Assembly: GCA_045222555.1 (NCBI GenBank) | Contig: JBGUYY010000088.1 | Coordinates: forward strand, 124,001-188,000 | Length of the DNA: 64,000 nucleotides | Direction: 5' to 3' | DNA from: UBA1756 sp045222555 | GTDB lineage: Bacteria; Bacteroidota; Bacteroidia; Bacteroidales; WCHB1-69 | Shown here: positions 9,996 through 19,076 of the stretch, one piece after another | Position numbering within the stretch: the first letter of the stretch is position 1 | Layout: the number at the start of each line of letters is the position of its first letter | The notes under the pieces: model-generated | What the model saw: only the letters and a program-made list of their open reading frames with translations | Databases searched by the model: none | What the model was told of the DNA's origin: nothing | Translations under genes and position numbers: made by a program

Positions 9996-12095
9996 TCAGT
10001 TCCATATAAATTCCAAAGTTTTCGCCTCGGGATCGGCGCTGCTAAAGCCCACCTCCAATACGAAGCGCGTGCCGGCGGGCGGCTCCACCATCTCCTGCCG
10101 CTCCTCGTCGAACACCCTCAACCAGAAGGGATCTATCGAAATTTGGAACTCGTCGGTTTCGCCCTCAAACAGTCCGATATTTTGAAAGGCCACCAACGAC
10201 TTCTTCGGACTTCCTGCCCTATCCGGGGTGGATAAATAGACTTGTACTACGGTAGTGTTTAGGATACCAATATCGCCCATCATCCAATTATCTATCAAAG
10301 ATTTTTTATCTTTTACATTGGCTGTAACAGTTAAAGTACTGCGATCGAAGGAGACATCGGTAAGGGAAAATTCTGAATAGGAAAGTCCGTAGCCAAAGGG
10401 ATACATCGGTTCCTCCTCCATGTAGCGATAGGTGCGTCCCTGCATGTCGTAATTCTCGAAGTCGGGCAGCTGCTGGGTGGAGCGGTAAAAAGTAACTGGC
10501 AATCTGCCGAAATTATCATTATGTCCATTCAACGCCAAGGAGATAGCCGATCCCATCTCCTGACCGCCGTACCAGCATACCATAATGGCATCCACCAAAG
10601 GCTCCACCTCCTCCAAGGCGATAGCACTGCCCGTACAGAGCAACAGCACAATAGGCTTGCCAGTCGCTTTCAGTCTCTTCAGCTCTTGTATCTGATTTTC
10701 AGGAAGTTCTATCCAAGTACGGTCACCTTTGTAGAAGCCGGGGGTGTCAATGGGTAGCTCCTCTCCCTCCAACTGCGGGTTGAGACCGCCAGCATACACG
10801 ATGACATCCGCTGCTTTGAGCTTGGTGAGACAATTGTCTTTTCGCAGTCCCTCCTCAATGGTGACGGTATGTTTGGGTATGCCGTTGTAGTTGCCGAGCG
10901 GCATCAGCGAATCGGCAGCATTGGGACCTGCAAGGAAGATACAAGTGGATTTGTTTTGTAGTGGGAGCACGCCATCGTTTTTCAGTAGCACTAAGGAAGA
11001 GGAGGCCGCCACGATGGGCCATGTGGATGAGGAGCGGAAGGGTCTCTTTTCTTCGCTGATGCGCAATCGGCAGGTGAGGATGCGGCGCACATGCTCATCA
11101 ATTTGGCTTTCAGAGATCCAGCCGGAATCCACGGCGGCGCGGAGGGCGGGGAGGCCGCTGCCGCATTCCAAATCCACCTCGCTACCGAAAGCGTCGGCAG
11201 CGGCGTGGGCGGCCGTGGCATGGGTTTCATGACGGGGCGTTTTGGGGTCGCGCTCCCAACAGTCGTTCAACGCCCAGCAGTCGGTGACCAACAATCCGTT
11301 GTAGTGCCATTTGTTTCGTAAGATATTTACTAACAATTCTTTATTGGTACAGCACGGCTCACCATTCAGACGATTATAGGCGCACATCACCTGCTGCACA
11401 TCGCTGTTTTTGATGATGTACTCGAATGCAGGGAGGTAGGTGGTCCAGAGGTCGCGGGGCGAGACGGTGGCATCAAACTGGTGGCGGGTGCCCTCCGGAC
11501 CGCTATGCACGGCGAGGTGCTTGAGGCAGGCAGCAGTGTAGAGGGGCAGCGTATCAAACCGTTCCGCACGGTAGCTGTAGGCGGCGTGTTGCAGTCCGTT
11601 GACGCAGGCCAGTCCCATCTGTGCGGTGAGAAACGGGTCTTCGCCGTAGGTTTCCATGCCACGGCCCCAGCGTGGATCACGGAAAATGTTGATATTAGGG
11701 GTGAAGAAGGTGAGACCGGCATAGTCGCCGTAATTGCCGGCGGCTTGTGCCTTACGGTATTTGACTCGAGCATCCATTGAGATGTCATCGAAAACACGCC
11801 TTACCAACTCGGGATTGAAGGTGGCAGCGAGGGCGATGGGCATCGGCCATACGGTAGCCAGACCATTGCGGCCCACCCCGTGCAACGCTTCGTTCCACCA
11901 GCTGTACTCTTGCAGCCCGAGCCGCTCGATGGCGGGGTTGTGGTGCTCCATCAGCGAAAGCTTCTCATCCAAAGTAAGTTGCGAGATGATGTATTCCACC
12001 CTTTCAGGAATAGATAGCGTGTCGGCATTCTGCGCACAGACCTTCCCAACGCCACCAGATATGAATATTGCAAGAAGAAGAATGATTTTTTTCAT
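9996..12095 (-). CDS. Glycoside hydrolase family 3 (beta-glucosidase/beta-xylosidase type)
   Basis: 699 residues with a Sec signal peptide (MKKIILLLAIFISGG...CAQ). N-terminal GH3 domain: YSWWNEALHGVGR (~64-76), RDPRWGRGMETYGEDP (~139-153), the conserved Lys-His pair KHLAVHSGP (K192/H193), and the nucleophile motif LLVTDCWAL with Asp272. The second alpha/beta sandwich follows (LVLLKNDGVLPL, IVYAGG), then a fibronectin III-like C-terminal domain (MYPFGYGLSYSEFSL onward). The WWNEALHG form and the Cys after the nucleophile resemble beta-xylosidase/arabinosidase-type GH3 more than cellobiases, but specificity cannot be fixed from sequence. Secreted, probably periplasmic. Last gene of a minus-strand cluster, 19 bases after the acyltransferase. 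Confidence 0.88.
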   Translation of the reverse strand: MKKIILLLAIFISGGVGKVCAQNADTLSIPERVEYIISQLTLDEKLSLMEHHNPAIERLGLQEYSWWNEALHGVGRNGLATVWPMPIALAATFNPELVRRVFDDISMDARVKYRKAQAAGNYGDYAGLTFFTPNINIFRDPRWGRGMETYGEDPFLTAQMGLACVNGLQHAAYSYRAERFDTLPLYTAACLKHLAVHSGPEGTRHQFDATVSPRDLWTTYLPAFEYIIKNSDVQQVMCAYNRLNGEPCCTNKELLVNILRNKWHYNGLLVTDCWALNDCWERDPKTPRHETHATAAHAAADAFGSEVDLECGSGLPALRAAVDSGWISESQIDEHVRRILTCRLRISEEKRPFRSSSTWPIVAASSSLVLLKNDGVLPLQNKSTCIFLAGPNAADSLMPLGNYNGIPKHTVTIEEGLRKDNCLTKLKAADVIVYAGGLNPQLEGEELPIDTPGFYKGDRTWIELPENQIQELKRLKATGKPIVLLLCTGSAIALEEVEPLVDAIMVCWYGGQEMGSAISLALNGHNDNFGRLPVTFYRSTQQLPDFENYDMQGRTYRYMEEEPMYPFGYGLSYSEFSLTDVSFDRSTLTVTANVKDKKSLIDNWMMGDIGILNTTVVQVYLSTPDRAGSPKKSLVAFQNIGLFEGETDEFQISIDPFWLRVFDEERQEMVEPPAGTRFVLEVGFSSADPEAKTLEFIWN

Positions 12096-12114
12096 GGTGC
12101 AAAAGTAAGAAAGG

Positions 12115-13248
12115 TTACAGGAACAGCCTTTCGTAATTGACCACAGGGTTGGCGTAGATGCCGAGGAAAATATCGCGCAATTCGCTTGGGTCGCCCACCA
12201 AGGAGGACAATCCCTGTTCCATGTATTCCACGAAGCTGTCCATTTCCTCCTTCGTATATTGATCTTTGTAGCGGTAGGTTTGGTTCAGCAGTTCGTATGC
12301 GATGTAGTTGGTAGGCCAGAGTTTGTAGTTGAGATATACTCTTTTGTCGATGATTTCGGCGAGGTGTTCGAATTTTTTGTTTCTATCGAAATGGTTGCAG
12401 AAATCCAGTTCCTCTTGGGAGATGGCAGGGGAGATGGCGAAGTGGATATGGCCTTTGAATTGTTTGATTCCGTGGATGATGCTGTGCAGGTCTTCCCCGG
12501 GTTCTTTTTCATACTTCTGGTATCTTGAGATGAAGAGCTCTTGGGTTTTCAGGAAGTCGCAGGGGTCGTATTCGTACGACACCACCATCGGAGTGATGTT
12601 GAGTTCCGACAGGTTGTCCACAAACTCCTTGTCGCTGCTGAGGGCAAACATTTTGAGCACGGCCATGTCGGTTTTGTCGTCTCCGTCTTTGGTTCTGCCG
12701 TTTCGTTGGGCGATCCATACCGATTGGTGTTTGTCGGTGATGGCGTAGCGCATATAAGAAGAGACATGTATGGAGTTTTTGTAGAAATCGCGGATGGGGC
12801 CTCCGCGCATGATACGGAACATCTTGTTCATTTTTCCGATGTCCACCACCAGTTCCCCTTGCATGAGGTTGCTGCCGAAGGTGATTTCGGAAGTGTCGAG
12901 GCCGTGGTCGAAGAGGAGCGTTTGCAGGATGGCGGCATCCAGCAGGATGTCGCGGTGGTTGGAGATGAACATGCGGTTTTTCCCATCTTTTAGGGAGTCG
13001 AATCCGCTGGCGGTGAGACCATCGGAGGTTTTATCCAAGATGGAGTGGATGGCAGGATACATGATAGTAGTCTGGAAGTCGTTGATGGTACGAAAGTTCC
13101 GGAAGATTTGCTGTACTTTTTCAACGGGTTGCCCCGGGAAAAGGTAATCGACGATAGAGGGAAGATAGGGGCTGTTGGCCACGCGTTGTGCAGCTGCTGG
13201 TATTTCGGCGTCGCTGTAGGGACGGATTTCATCAAAATTCTGCTCCAT
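12115..13248 (-). CDS. PlsC-type glycerol/acyl acyltransferase, long Bacteroidota form
   Basis: 377 residues, no signal peptide. The acyltransferase motif I is visible as SNHRDILLDA (HxxxxD, about residues 95-102), followed by a FGSNLMQGELVVDIGKMNK stretch and the motif III-like WIAQRNGRTKDG (about 185-196). The enzyme should move an acyl chain from acyl-CoA or acyl-ACP to a phospholipid precursor or another acceptor at the inner membrane. It starts 6 bases downstream of the PaaK-like ligase stop, so the two are very probably co-translated; an acyl-activating enzyme next to an acyltransferase is suggestive. Distinct from the second, shorter PlsC homologue at 32070. Confidence 0.8.
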   Translation of the reverse strand: MEQNFDEIRPYSDAEIPAAAQRVANSPYLPSIVDYLFPGQPVEKVQQIFRNFRTINDFQTTIMYPAIHSILDKTSDGLTASGFDSLKDGKNRMFISNHRDILLDAAILQTLLFDHGLDTSEITFGSNLMQGELVVDIGKMNKMFRIMRGGPIRDFYKNSIHVSSYMRYAITDKHQSVWIAQRNGRTKDGDDKTDMAVLKMFALSSDKEFVDNLSELNITPMVVSYEYDPCDFLKTQELFISRYQKYEKEPGEDLHSIIHGIKQFKGHIHFAISPAISQEELDFCNHFDRNKKFEHLAEIIDKRVYLNYKLWPTNYIAYELLNQTYRYKDQYTKEEMDSFVEYMEQGLSSLVGDPSELRDIFLGIYANPVVNYERLFL

Positions 13249-13254
13249 GTCGGT

Positions 13255-14550
13255 CTATTTGCGATTATCAATAAATTTAACGGGCTTTCTCTTGGTTTCG
13301 GGCATCTGGATGCTACGGATGTGGTCGATGCTGTCGAAGCGGATGTCGGGTGCTACGCGCAGACGGGCGCGGAAGCGGTCTTTCAGGTCTTTGGTCACTT
13401 CTTCTTCGTCGGGATTGTTGCACCCGATGATGACGGTTACGCTGTCGGTGCCGATCTCGTTGGAGCTCACCTCCACGATGTAGTTCTCCACATAGTCTAC
13501 GTTGTCGAGCACGTCGAAGATGGTGGCGGGGTAGAGGGTGGTGCCTTTCAGCTTGATCATCTGGTTCTTGCGGCCGATGATGGGGCTGATGCGCATGGTG
13601 GTGCGGCCGCAGGAGCAGGGCTCGTAGTGGAAACGGGCGATGTCGCCGGTCTTGAAGCGCAGCAGGGGCATTCCTTCCACACCGAGGGTGGTCACGGTAA
13701 GTTCGCCGGCCTCGCCTTCGGGAACAGGCATATCGTTTTCATCCAACAACTCGCAGATGATGAGTTCCGGATGGTGGTGTCCGCCTTGGCCGGCTTCACA
13801 TTCGCAAAAGGTGGTACCCATCTCGGTGGAGGCGTAGGTGGAGTAGAGGTCGATATCCCATTTCTCTTTAATTTTATTACCCAAAAGATTTAAAGTAAAA
13901 TCTTGATTTCTAAGATTTTCACCAATACATACCGCCTTCTTGATGGAAGAGTTGCGGTAGTCGATGCCGTTTTTTTCTGCGTACTGGATGATTTTCAGGA
14001 TGAAGGAGGGAACGCAGATGATGGCATCGGGTTTCATGCGGCGGATAGTGTCCCACTGCAATTCGGGAATGCCGTTGCCCACGCGAATCACACTGCCGCC
14101 CATCTTGATGATGCCGAGGAAGTAGGCCAGTCCGGCCATGAAGCGTTTGTCGATGGTGGTCATCAGTTGGTAGATTTCGCCCGGGTGGCCGCCGGCGCAA
14201 GTGAACGAAATGGCTTCGTTGTAGGCCAACCGTTCGAGGTCGCGCTGGGTCATGGCGAAGGTGGTCGGATCGCTCAGTGTGCCCGATGTGGTGATGTAGT
14301 CGGCAATCTTGCTTTTCTCTACGCAGAAAAACTCCTCGTTATGCAATTGCAAGTCCTCCTTGGTAGTGACGGGAATGCATTGCAGGTCTTCCAGCGTTTT
14401 GATTTTGGCGATGTCAATATGCTCTTTTTGGAAAAGATTCTGATAAAATTTCGAGTGAGCCTTCAGATATTGCAGCTCCTCGTGAAGTTTCTCCTCTTGA
14501 AATGCCTTGATGACAGGACGCGGTTGGTATTCGATTTCAGGGGTGAACAT
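13255..14550 (-). CDS. paaK: Phenylacetate-CoA ligase-like (PaaK family) adenylate-forming enzyme
   Basis: 431 residues from the ATG of MFTPEIEYQPRPV; a longer in-frame reading into the upstream gene was rejected because the family begins here. AMP-binding signature DYITTSGTLSDPTTFAMT (~80-97), then YQLMTTIDKRFMAGLAYFLG, the second core motif YASTEMGTTFCECEAGQGGHH with clustered Cys/His typical of PaaK enzymes, and LLRFKTGDIARFHYEPCSCGRTTMRIS. The C-terminal lid domain ends in KPVKFIDNR. Reaction: ATP-dependent activation of an aryl or acyl acid to its CoA thioester. In gut Bacteroidota such enzymes are implicated in arylacetate metabolism such as indole- and phenylacetate. Sits between a hydrolase (12-base gap) and an acyltransferase (6-base gap). 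Confidence 0.87.
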   Translation of the reverse strand: MFTPEIEYQPRPVIKAFQEEKLHEELQYLKAHSKFYQNLFQKEHIDIAKIKTLEDLQCIPVTTKEDLQLHNEEFFCVEKSKIADYITTSGTLSDPTTFAMTQRDLERLAYNEAISFTCAGGHPGEIYQLMTTIDKRFMAGLAYFLGIIKMGGSVIRVGNGIPELQWDTIRRMKPDAIICVPSFILKIIQYAEKNGIDYRNSSIKKAVCIGENLRNQDFTLNLLGNKIKEKWDIDLYSTYASTEMGTTFCECEAGQGGHHHPELIICELLDENDMPVPEGEAGELTVTTLGVEGMPLLRFKTGDIARFHYEPCSCGRTTMRISPIIGRKNQMIKLKGTTLYPATIFDVLDNVDYVENYIVEVSSNEIGTDSVTVIIGCNNPDEEEVTKDLKDRFRARLRVAPDIRFDSIDHIRSIQMPETKRKPVKFIDNRK

Positions 14551-14561
14551 GTTTATTTTTT

Positions 14562-15425
14562 TTATGGTAAGATATTGATTTCGTGTAGCCATTCCACAAA
14601 TTTGAAGCGCCATTGGGCGGCTTCAGGGGCCTTGCTCTCATCCATTCCATAGCCATGTCCGCCGGTATTGTACAGCATAAACACGTGCTGGATGTGCTGT
14701 GCGGTGAGGGCGCGGTCGAGGTTGACGGAGTTCTGGTACATGACGACAGGGTCATCGATGGCCGTCACCAAGAAGGTGGGGGGCATATCGGCAGGAATCT
14801 GCAACTCCATGGAGTACTGATCCTGTTGTTCTTTCGTGTAATGGCGGGTGAGCAGGTTGCGGCGCGACCGCTGGTGGGCGATGCTGTCCTGCATGGAGAC
14901 CACGGGATAGACTGGCACCACAAAGTCGGGACGGTTGCTATACTCGCACACGAGGCCGAGGGGAGCCAGGAAGCAGGTGTCGTGATAGACGCCGGCCATG
15001 GTCACGAGGTGGCCGCCAGCGGAGAAGCCCATCACCCCGATCTTGTGGGGGTCGAGGTGCCAGCGTTCGGCGTTGATGCGCAGGAGTTGGATGGCATGTT
15101 GCAAATCCTGTATCATAGCCGGATGATGGTAGCCTTTGTTGCCCGTACGATAGCGCAATACGTAGGCGTTGATACCCTGCGTGTTGAGCCATTCAGCTAC
15201 GCCAAAACCTTCTGTTTTGATGCCCATCAGGTGGCTGTAGCTGCCGCCAGGGCAAACAATCACGGATACGCCTGTGTTGATGGAGTCGGGCGCATGATAG
15301 CAATACATCTTGGTGGGCCATACACTTTTACCGATGTGATGCCCCCAGAGGTGAATCTTCTGTTGCTGGGCATTCAGGAATCCTATGCCGCAGAGCAGCA
15401 GAACAATAAAAAACAGTTTTTTCAT
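14562..15425 (-). CDS. Secreted alpha/beta hydrolase, acetyl-esterase (BD-FAE/Axe) type
   Basis: 287 residues with a signal peptide (MKKLFFIVLLLCGIGFLNAQ). The oxyanion region is SVIVCPGGSYSHL, the nucleophile elbow is GVMGFSAGGHL (GxSxG, Ser about residue 139), the acid is probably Asp in FLVTAIDDPVV and the catalytic His is in GGHGYGM. The order and the PGG motif fit bacterial esterases that remove acetyl or other acyl groups from polysaccharides. With the GH3 enzyme in the same cluster, deacylation of plant or microbial glycan is a reasonable inference. Its ATG overlaps the preceding stop codon by one base (TAATG), indicating translational coupling. Confidence 0.85.
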   Translation of the reverse strand: MKKLFFIVLLLCGIGFLNAQQQKIHLWGHHIGKSVWPTKMYCYHAPDSINTGVSVIVCPGGSYSHLMGIKTEGFGVAEWLNTQGINAYVLRYRTGNKGYHHPAMIQDLQHAIQLLRINAERWHLDPHKIGVMGFSAGGHLVTMAGVYHDTCFLAPLGLVCEYSNRPDFVVPVYPVVSMQDSIAHQRSRRNLLTRHYTKEQQDQYSMELQIPADMPPTFLVTAIDDPVVMYQNSVNLDRALTAQHIQHVFMLYNTGGHGYGMDESKAPEAAQWRFKFVEWLHEINILP

Positions 15426-15793
15426 TATAAAATCTGTTTGATTTCTTCTGCAGAAAGCTGGGTGTATTTCAAATCCGTGGGCATCCCGTCTTGAAGGGTG
15501 AAGTCCACGCGGAACATCTCCTCATCATAAAATGACAATTTGGAATGGGTGTCAGGATTGCATTCGATGTATATAATATTTTGAATATCAAGATTTTTTG
15601 CATCACAAACCTGCTTGATGAGCGAACCACCGGTATAGGTGATAGAAGAGCCCGGATTATCTTGATACAGTTCTGTAACTAAAATGATGGTCTTGCCTTC
15701 ATGGGAAATCAGTTTCAGACCACATTTGGAGGGCATATCCCATTGTCCTGCAAAGTCAAAAATCTCATCGTAGTATTTCGGAGGAACTTTCAT
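15425..15793 (-). CDS. Conserved hypothetical small cytoplasmic protein
   Basis: 122 residues with no signal peptide or membrane segment. It reads as an alternating alpha/beta protein (GKTIILVTELYQDNPGSSITYTGGSLIKQVC; NIIYIECNPDTHSK). I do not recognise the family. It is the first gene of the minus-strand cluster, sits 54 bases after a TAnnTTTG promoter element and is coupled to the esterase by a one-base overlap, so it should be transcribed with the hydrolase, PaaK-like ligase, acyltransferase and GH3 genes. Confidence 0.7.
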   Translation of the reverse strand: MKVPPKYYDEIFDFAGQWDMPSKCGLKLISHEGKTIILVTELYQDNPGSSITYTGGSLIKQVCDAKNLDIQNIIYIECNPDTHSKLSFYDEEMFRVDFTLQDGMPTDLKYTQLSAEEIKQIL

Positions 15794-15846
15794 AAACGAA
15801 TCATTTAATACAACAAACTTTATTTATTCATATTTAATGCAATTTG

Positions 15847-15854
15847 CAAAAATA
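15847..15854 (-). promoter_or_regulatory. Bacteroidota -7 promoter element for the 15793-9996 cluster
   Basis: TATTTTTG on the minus strand, matching TAnnTTTG, 53 bases before the first ATG. It lies back to back with the plus-strand promoter at 15927. Confidence 0.6.
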
Positions 15855-15926
15855 CAATAATTATCAACAAAAAGTCGCATTGTCTTCATTTTTTTATGGA
15901 AACATTCCATTTTTCAGAATAATATG

Positions 15927-15934
15927 TAACTTTG
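15927..15934 (+). promoter_or_regulatory. Bacteroidota -7 promoter element for the flavodoxin/patatin genes
   Basis: TAACTTTG, followed by GCAC as in many transcription starts of this phylum. About 87 bases before the ATG at 16022. Confidence 0.6.
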
Positions 15935-16021
15935 CACCCTCGTATTTTCAGGGTTTGTGCATAAAAATTACAAGGTCTGAAGGACGATATGAAATGATGA
16001 TAAAAGAAATTCTCTTTGGAG

Positions 16022-16672
16022 ATGAAGAAAATCGTAATTATTGATGGCGGTCCTCGAAAAAACATGAACACAGCCGCCATGATTAGGGCCTTTTCCGATG
16101 GTGCAAAGTCGGTGAGCGATGCCATTGAGGTAAAGCCCATCCGTCTCTATGACCTTGACTATAAAGGATGTTACAGTTGTTTGGCTTGTAAGCTGAAAAA
16201 CAGCAAGTTTCGTGACGTTTGTGCCTACAAAGACGGGTTGACAGAGACCTTGCGGGAGACGGCCTACGCCGACGGGGTGGTATTTGCTTCGCCCATCTAC
16301 TACAGTCGTGTGACGGGGCAGATGGAGAGTTTCATTGAGCGGCTCACTTTCCCGTGGCTTTCCTATAACGACCGAAGTCTCAACCCGCCCAAACGTATTC
16401 CTGCCGCCGTCATCTACACGATGAACGACCCTACCGCGGGGCTTCGTTCTCTACAGTCGTTTGAAATACTATTGGGTGGTTTTTATGGGGAGAAACCAGA
16501 AAGAATTACGGCCTGCAACACCTGCCAGGTGAACAACTACGACCTTTATGATATGGGGAGTTTCTCCAAGGAGAACAAAGAGCAGTGGCGCGATGAGCAC
16601 TGGGAAGAGGATTTGCGCAACGCCTTCGAAGCTGGACAGCGCATGGCGGCAAAAATCATAGGATCCAACTAA
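16022..16672 (+). CDS. Flavodoxin-fold NAD(P)H-dependent oxidoreductase (FMN reductase type)
   Basis: 216 residues from ATG at 16022 (KKIVIIDGGPRKNMNTAAM); an in-frame TTG two codons earlier is less likely. The phosphate-binding loop GGPRKNMNT near the N terminus and VVFASPIYYSRVTGQMESFIERL (~85-108) are the FMN-binding loops of the NADPH-dependent FMN reductase/iron-sulfur flavoprotein superfamily. A cluster CYSCLACKL (~50-58) with a later Cys (VCAYKD) matches the Cys motif of Isf-like proteins that can hold an Fe-S centre. Likely a cytoplasmic two-electron redox protein; substrate unknown. Followed after 14 bases by a patatin gene. Confidence 0.8.
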   Translation: MKKIVIIDGGPRKNMNTAAMIRAFSDGAKSVSDAIEVKPIRLYDLDYKGCYSCLACKLKNSKFRDVCAYKDGLTETLRETAYADGVVFASPIYYSRVTGQMESFIERLTFPWLSYNDRSLNPPKRIPAAVIYTMNDPTAGLRSLQSFEILLGGFYGEKPERITACNTCQVNNYDLYDMGSFSKENKEQWRDEHWEEDLRNAFEAGQRMAAKIIGSN

Positions 16673-16686
16673 AAAATAGTATCAAT

Positions 16687-17709
16687 ATGGCTTATCATTT
16701 TAAGAATTTAGTTTTTGAAGGAGGAGGAGTGAAGGGCATTGCCTATGCGGGCGCATTGGAAGTGCTGGACAGAGAAGGAATTTTGCAGAATGTGGAACGG
16801 GTGGCAGGGACTTCTGCCGGTGCCATGATGGCGGTGCTGGTGGGGTTGCGTTATTCGTCGAAGGAGGTACAGGAGGTTCTTTGGGATCTCAATTTCAAAG
16901 GGTTCATCGACAGTTCATGGGGCATTCTGCGCAACAGTCATCGTCTTTTTAAGGAGTATGGATGGTGCAAGGGCGACTATTTCCGGAGTGTGATGGCGGA
17001 GCTTATCCAGCGGAAAACGGGCGATGGGGAGATCACTTTCGGCGAGCTTGCCCGCACCCAGAAGTTCCGCGACATCTATCTGGTGGGCGCCGATCTCACC
17101 ACAGGGCTTTCCAAACTGTTCTGCGCCCAGCAAACGCCGGAGGTCAAGGTGGCCGATGCCGCCCGTATCTCCATGTCCATCCCCTTGATTTTCGCTGCCA
17201 TAAGGAGCAAAGATAAAAAGCGCCTTTATGTGGATGGCGGACTGTTGGAAAACTACGCCATCAAAACCTTCGACCAGCGGGAGTATGTTGCCGACCAGAA
17301 CCATTTCCGCCGCACCGAGTATTACGACAAAATCAACAGCCAGACCAAATCGCTGAAAAGCATGGGGAAGCGTGAATATGTGTACAACAAAGAGACGTTG
17401 GGCTTTCGCTTAGATTCCGAAGAGGATATCTCCATGTATCTTACCCATGAGGAGGTGCCCAGCAAAGAGATTGACAGTTTCTTTTCCTATACCAAGGCTT
17501 TGGTAACCACCCTCATTGATTTTCAGAACAATGTGCACCTGCACAGCGACGACTGGCAGCGCACGGTGTATATCGATACGTTAGGGGTGCGGGCAATTGA
17601 TTTTGATATACCAGATGATCGGAAGCAGGATTTAGTGGACTCGGGGGTGAAATATACCGAGCGTTATCTGGATTGGTATAACAACGACGAGGAAAAGGCG
17701 AATAAATAG
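16687..17709 (+). CDS. Patatin-like phospholipase
   Basis: 340 residues, no signal peptide. The Ser-Asp dyad architecture is complete: the oxyanion loop FEGGGVKGIAYAGAL (~11-25), the nucleophile elbow VAGTSAGAMMA (GTSAG, Ser about residue 44) and the Asp in RLYVDGGLLENYAI (DGG, about 180). Patatins hydrolyse acyl esters of phospholipids or related lipids. Without a signal it probably works in the cytoplasm or at the inner membrane. Likely co-transcribed with the flavodoxin-like gene 14 bases upstream. Confidence 0.9.
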   Translation: MAYHFKNLVFEGGGVKGIAYAGALEVLDREGILQNVERVAGTSAGAMMAVLVGLRYSSKEVQEVLWDLNFKGFIDSSWGILRNSHRLFKEYGWCKGDYFRSVMAELIQRKTGDGEITFGELARTQKFRDIYLVGADLTTGLSKLFCAQQTPEVKVADAARISMSIPLIFAAIRSKDKKRLYVDGGLLENYAIKTFDQREYVADQNHFRRTEYYDKINSQTKSLKSMGKREYVYNKETLGFRLDSEEDISMYLTHEEVPSKEIDSFFSYTKALVTTLIDFQNNVHLHSDDWQRTVYIDTLGVRAIDFDIPDDRKQDLVDSGVKYTERYLDWYNNDEEKANK

Positions 17710-17746
17710 AGTAGGGGAGCTGAAAGATAGAAGCTAAACAACAGAA

Positions 17747-19036
17747 TTAGAACAAATTGGTCTTTGATGCAGCGCGGTCCACATCGCGGCCGAAGGTCTT
17801 GTTGGCCAGCTTGCGGTTGCGCGGACGGTATGTGCCGTCTTCCATCTCACGAAGCACCACATTGGTGAAGAGCTTGAACATCTTTTCCTCTTGAGTTTCA
17901 TCCTGATAGAACGATTTCCAAGCATACTCGTACAGCTCCTGCAAGCGCTCAGGCGACATGTGTTTGGGCTGGTACACCACCTGTCCGGCGTTGTAATGGT
18001 CCCAATCGTGGTCGAAGATACGTCCTTGGCGCATCAGGTCGTCGTAAGCCTTGGTGTGCGGGAACGGTGCCAAAACGGTAAATTCTGCAAGGTCCAGGTC
18101 AATTTTCAGCAGGAAGTCAATCAGGCGAAGGATATCATCTTCGGTCTGGTTGTCCAAACCCAACAGGATGGTGCCTTCCACGCCGATGCCATAGTCGTGG
18201 TAGCGTTTCACGCGCTCTTTGATATAGTCGGAGGTGTCGTACACGGCTTGGTACACGTACCAGGCGCCTGCCTGTGCGGCCAGATCCAGCACCTCAGGCT
18301 TGTCTTCAATGGTGTGGCTGATCCATTTTTTCTTCAGTGGAATCATCTCGCGGAAGAGGTCCATCTCCCATTCTGTACACTGTGCCAGTGAGTTATCCAC
18401 GATGAAGAGACGGTTGTTGTCGATGGTCTCCAATTCTTCGATAGCTTTTTCCACCGGACGGGGGCGGAAGCAGCGGCCGCCGAGGTAGGAGACGGCGCAT
18501 GGGTAGCAACTGAACTTGCAGCCGCGGGAGGCGTGGAACAGGTCCACCATCTGCACACCCTTGTGATTGTAGAGCTCCCGTTTGTAGAGGTCGCGGCGGG
18601 CGGGACCTACCAGTTCAATCGGGGGCTGTTTGCCCATAAAATTATAGACCTTCTTCAGCTGGCCTTTCCTTAAATCATCAAAAACTTGTTCTTGTCTTCC
18701 TTCTGCCTCACCCAGGAAAATGCTGTCGGCATGTTGTAAGGTCTCTTCTGCGTGAAGCATGGTGGAGATGCCACCGAACATCACCTTCTTGCCTCTGCGG
18801 CGGTACTCATCGGCAATGGCCCAGCCACGTTTTACCTGTGTGGAGAGCATCATGGAGATGGCCACGGCATCGCATTCCTCGTCAAAATCAAGCGGCTCCA
18901 CGTTTTCATCTGTAAACGACACGTCTACATATTCTGGTAGACAGGCGGCAAACACCACAGGACCGTGAGGAGGCAGAGTAAAGGTAGTCTGCCCGGGTAG
19001 TTTTTTCCACTTGGGATATATCAGTTTTAATTTCAT
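17747..19036 (-). CDS. B12-binding radical SAM protein
   Basis: 429 residues. The N-terminal ~140 residues form a cobalamin-binding-type Rossmann domain (LPEYVDVSFTDENVEPLDF, AISMMLSTQVKRGWAIADEYRRRGKKVMFGG). It lacks an obvious DxHxxG, as is common in this class. The radical SAM cluster motif is RGCKFSCYPC (Cys173, Cys177, Cys180; CxxxCxxC), followed by FIVDNSL and GVEGTILLGLDNQTEDDI, typical of the barrel core. Such enzymes perform methylations or rearrangements of unactivated carbons; the substrate cannot be told. It lies 40 bases after methylmalonyl-CoA mutase in the same direction, and co-transcription with another B12 user is likely. Confidence 0.85.
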   Translation of the reverse strand: MKLKLIYPKWKKLPGQTTFTLPPHGPVVFAACLPEYVDVSFTDENVEPLDFDEECDAVAISMMLSTQVKRGWAIADEYRRRGKKVMFGGISTMLHAEETLQHADSIFLGEAEGRQEQVFDDLRKGQLKKVYNFMGKQPPIELVGPARRDLYKRELYNHKGVQMVDLFHASRGCKFSCYPCAVSYLGGRCFRPRPVEKAIEELETIDNNRLFIVDNSLAQCTEWEMDLFREMIPLKKKWISHTIEDKPEVLDLAAQAGAWYVYQAVYDTSDYIKERVKRYHDYGIGVEGTILLGLDNQTEDDILRLIDFLLKIDLDLAEFTVLAPFPHTKAYDDLMRQGRIFDHDWDHYNAGQVVYQPKHMSPERLQELYEYAWKSFYQDETQEEKMFKLFTNVVLREMEDGTYRPRNRKLANKTFGRDVDRAASKTNLF

Positions 19037-19076
19037 ATCTCTTTAAAAATGATGGGTGAACAATAAAGGCGAAGGG

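Noticed and set aside
13045..13893. Plus-strand 282-codon frame opposite the acyltransferase and PaaK genes
   Set aside because: Antisense to two well-supported genes; Val/Gly/Asp-rich shadow translation without a family match.
14613..15494. Plus-strand 293-codon frame opposite the esterase
   Set aside because: Antisense shadow of a gene with signal peptide and GxSxG motif.
15844..16044. 66-codon plus-strand frame before the flavodoxin-like gene
   Set aside because: It spans the promoter element at 15927 and has no conserved features.
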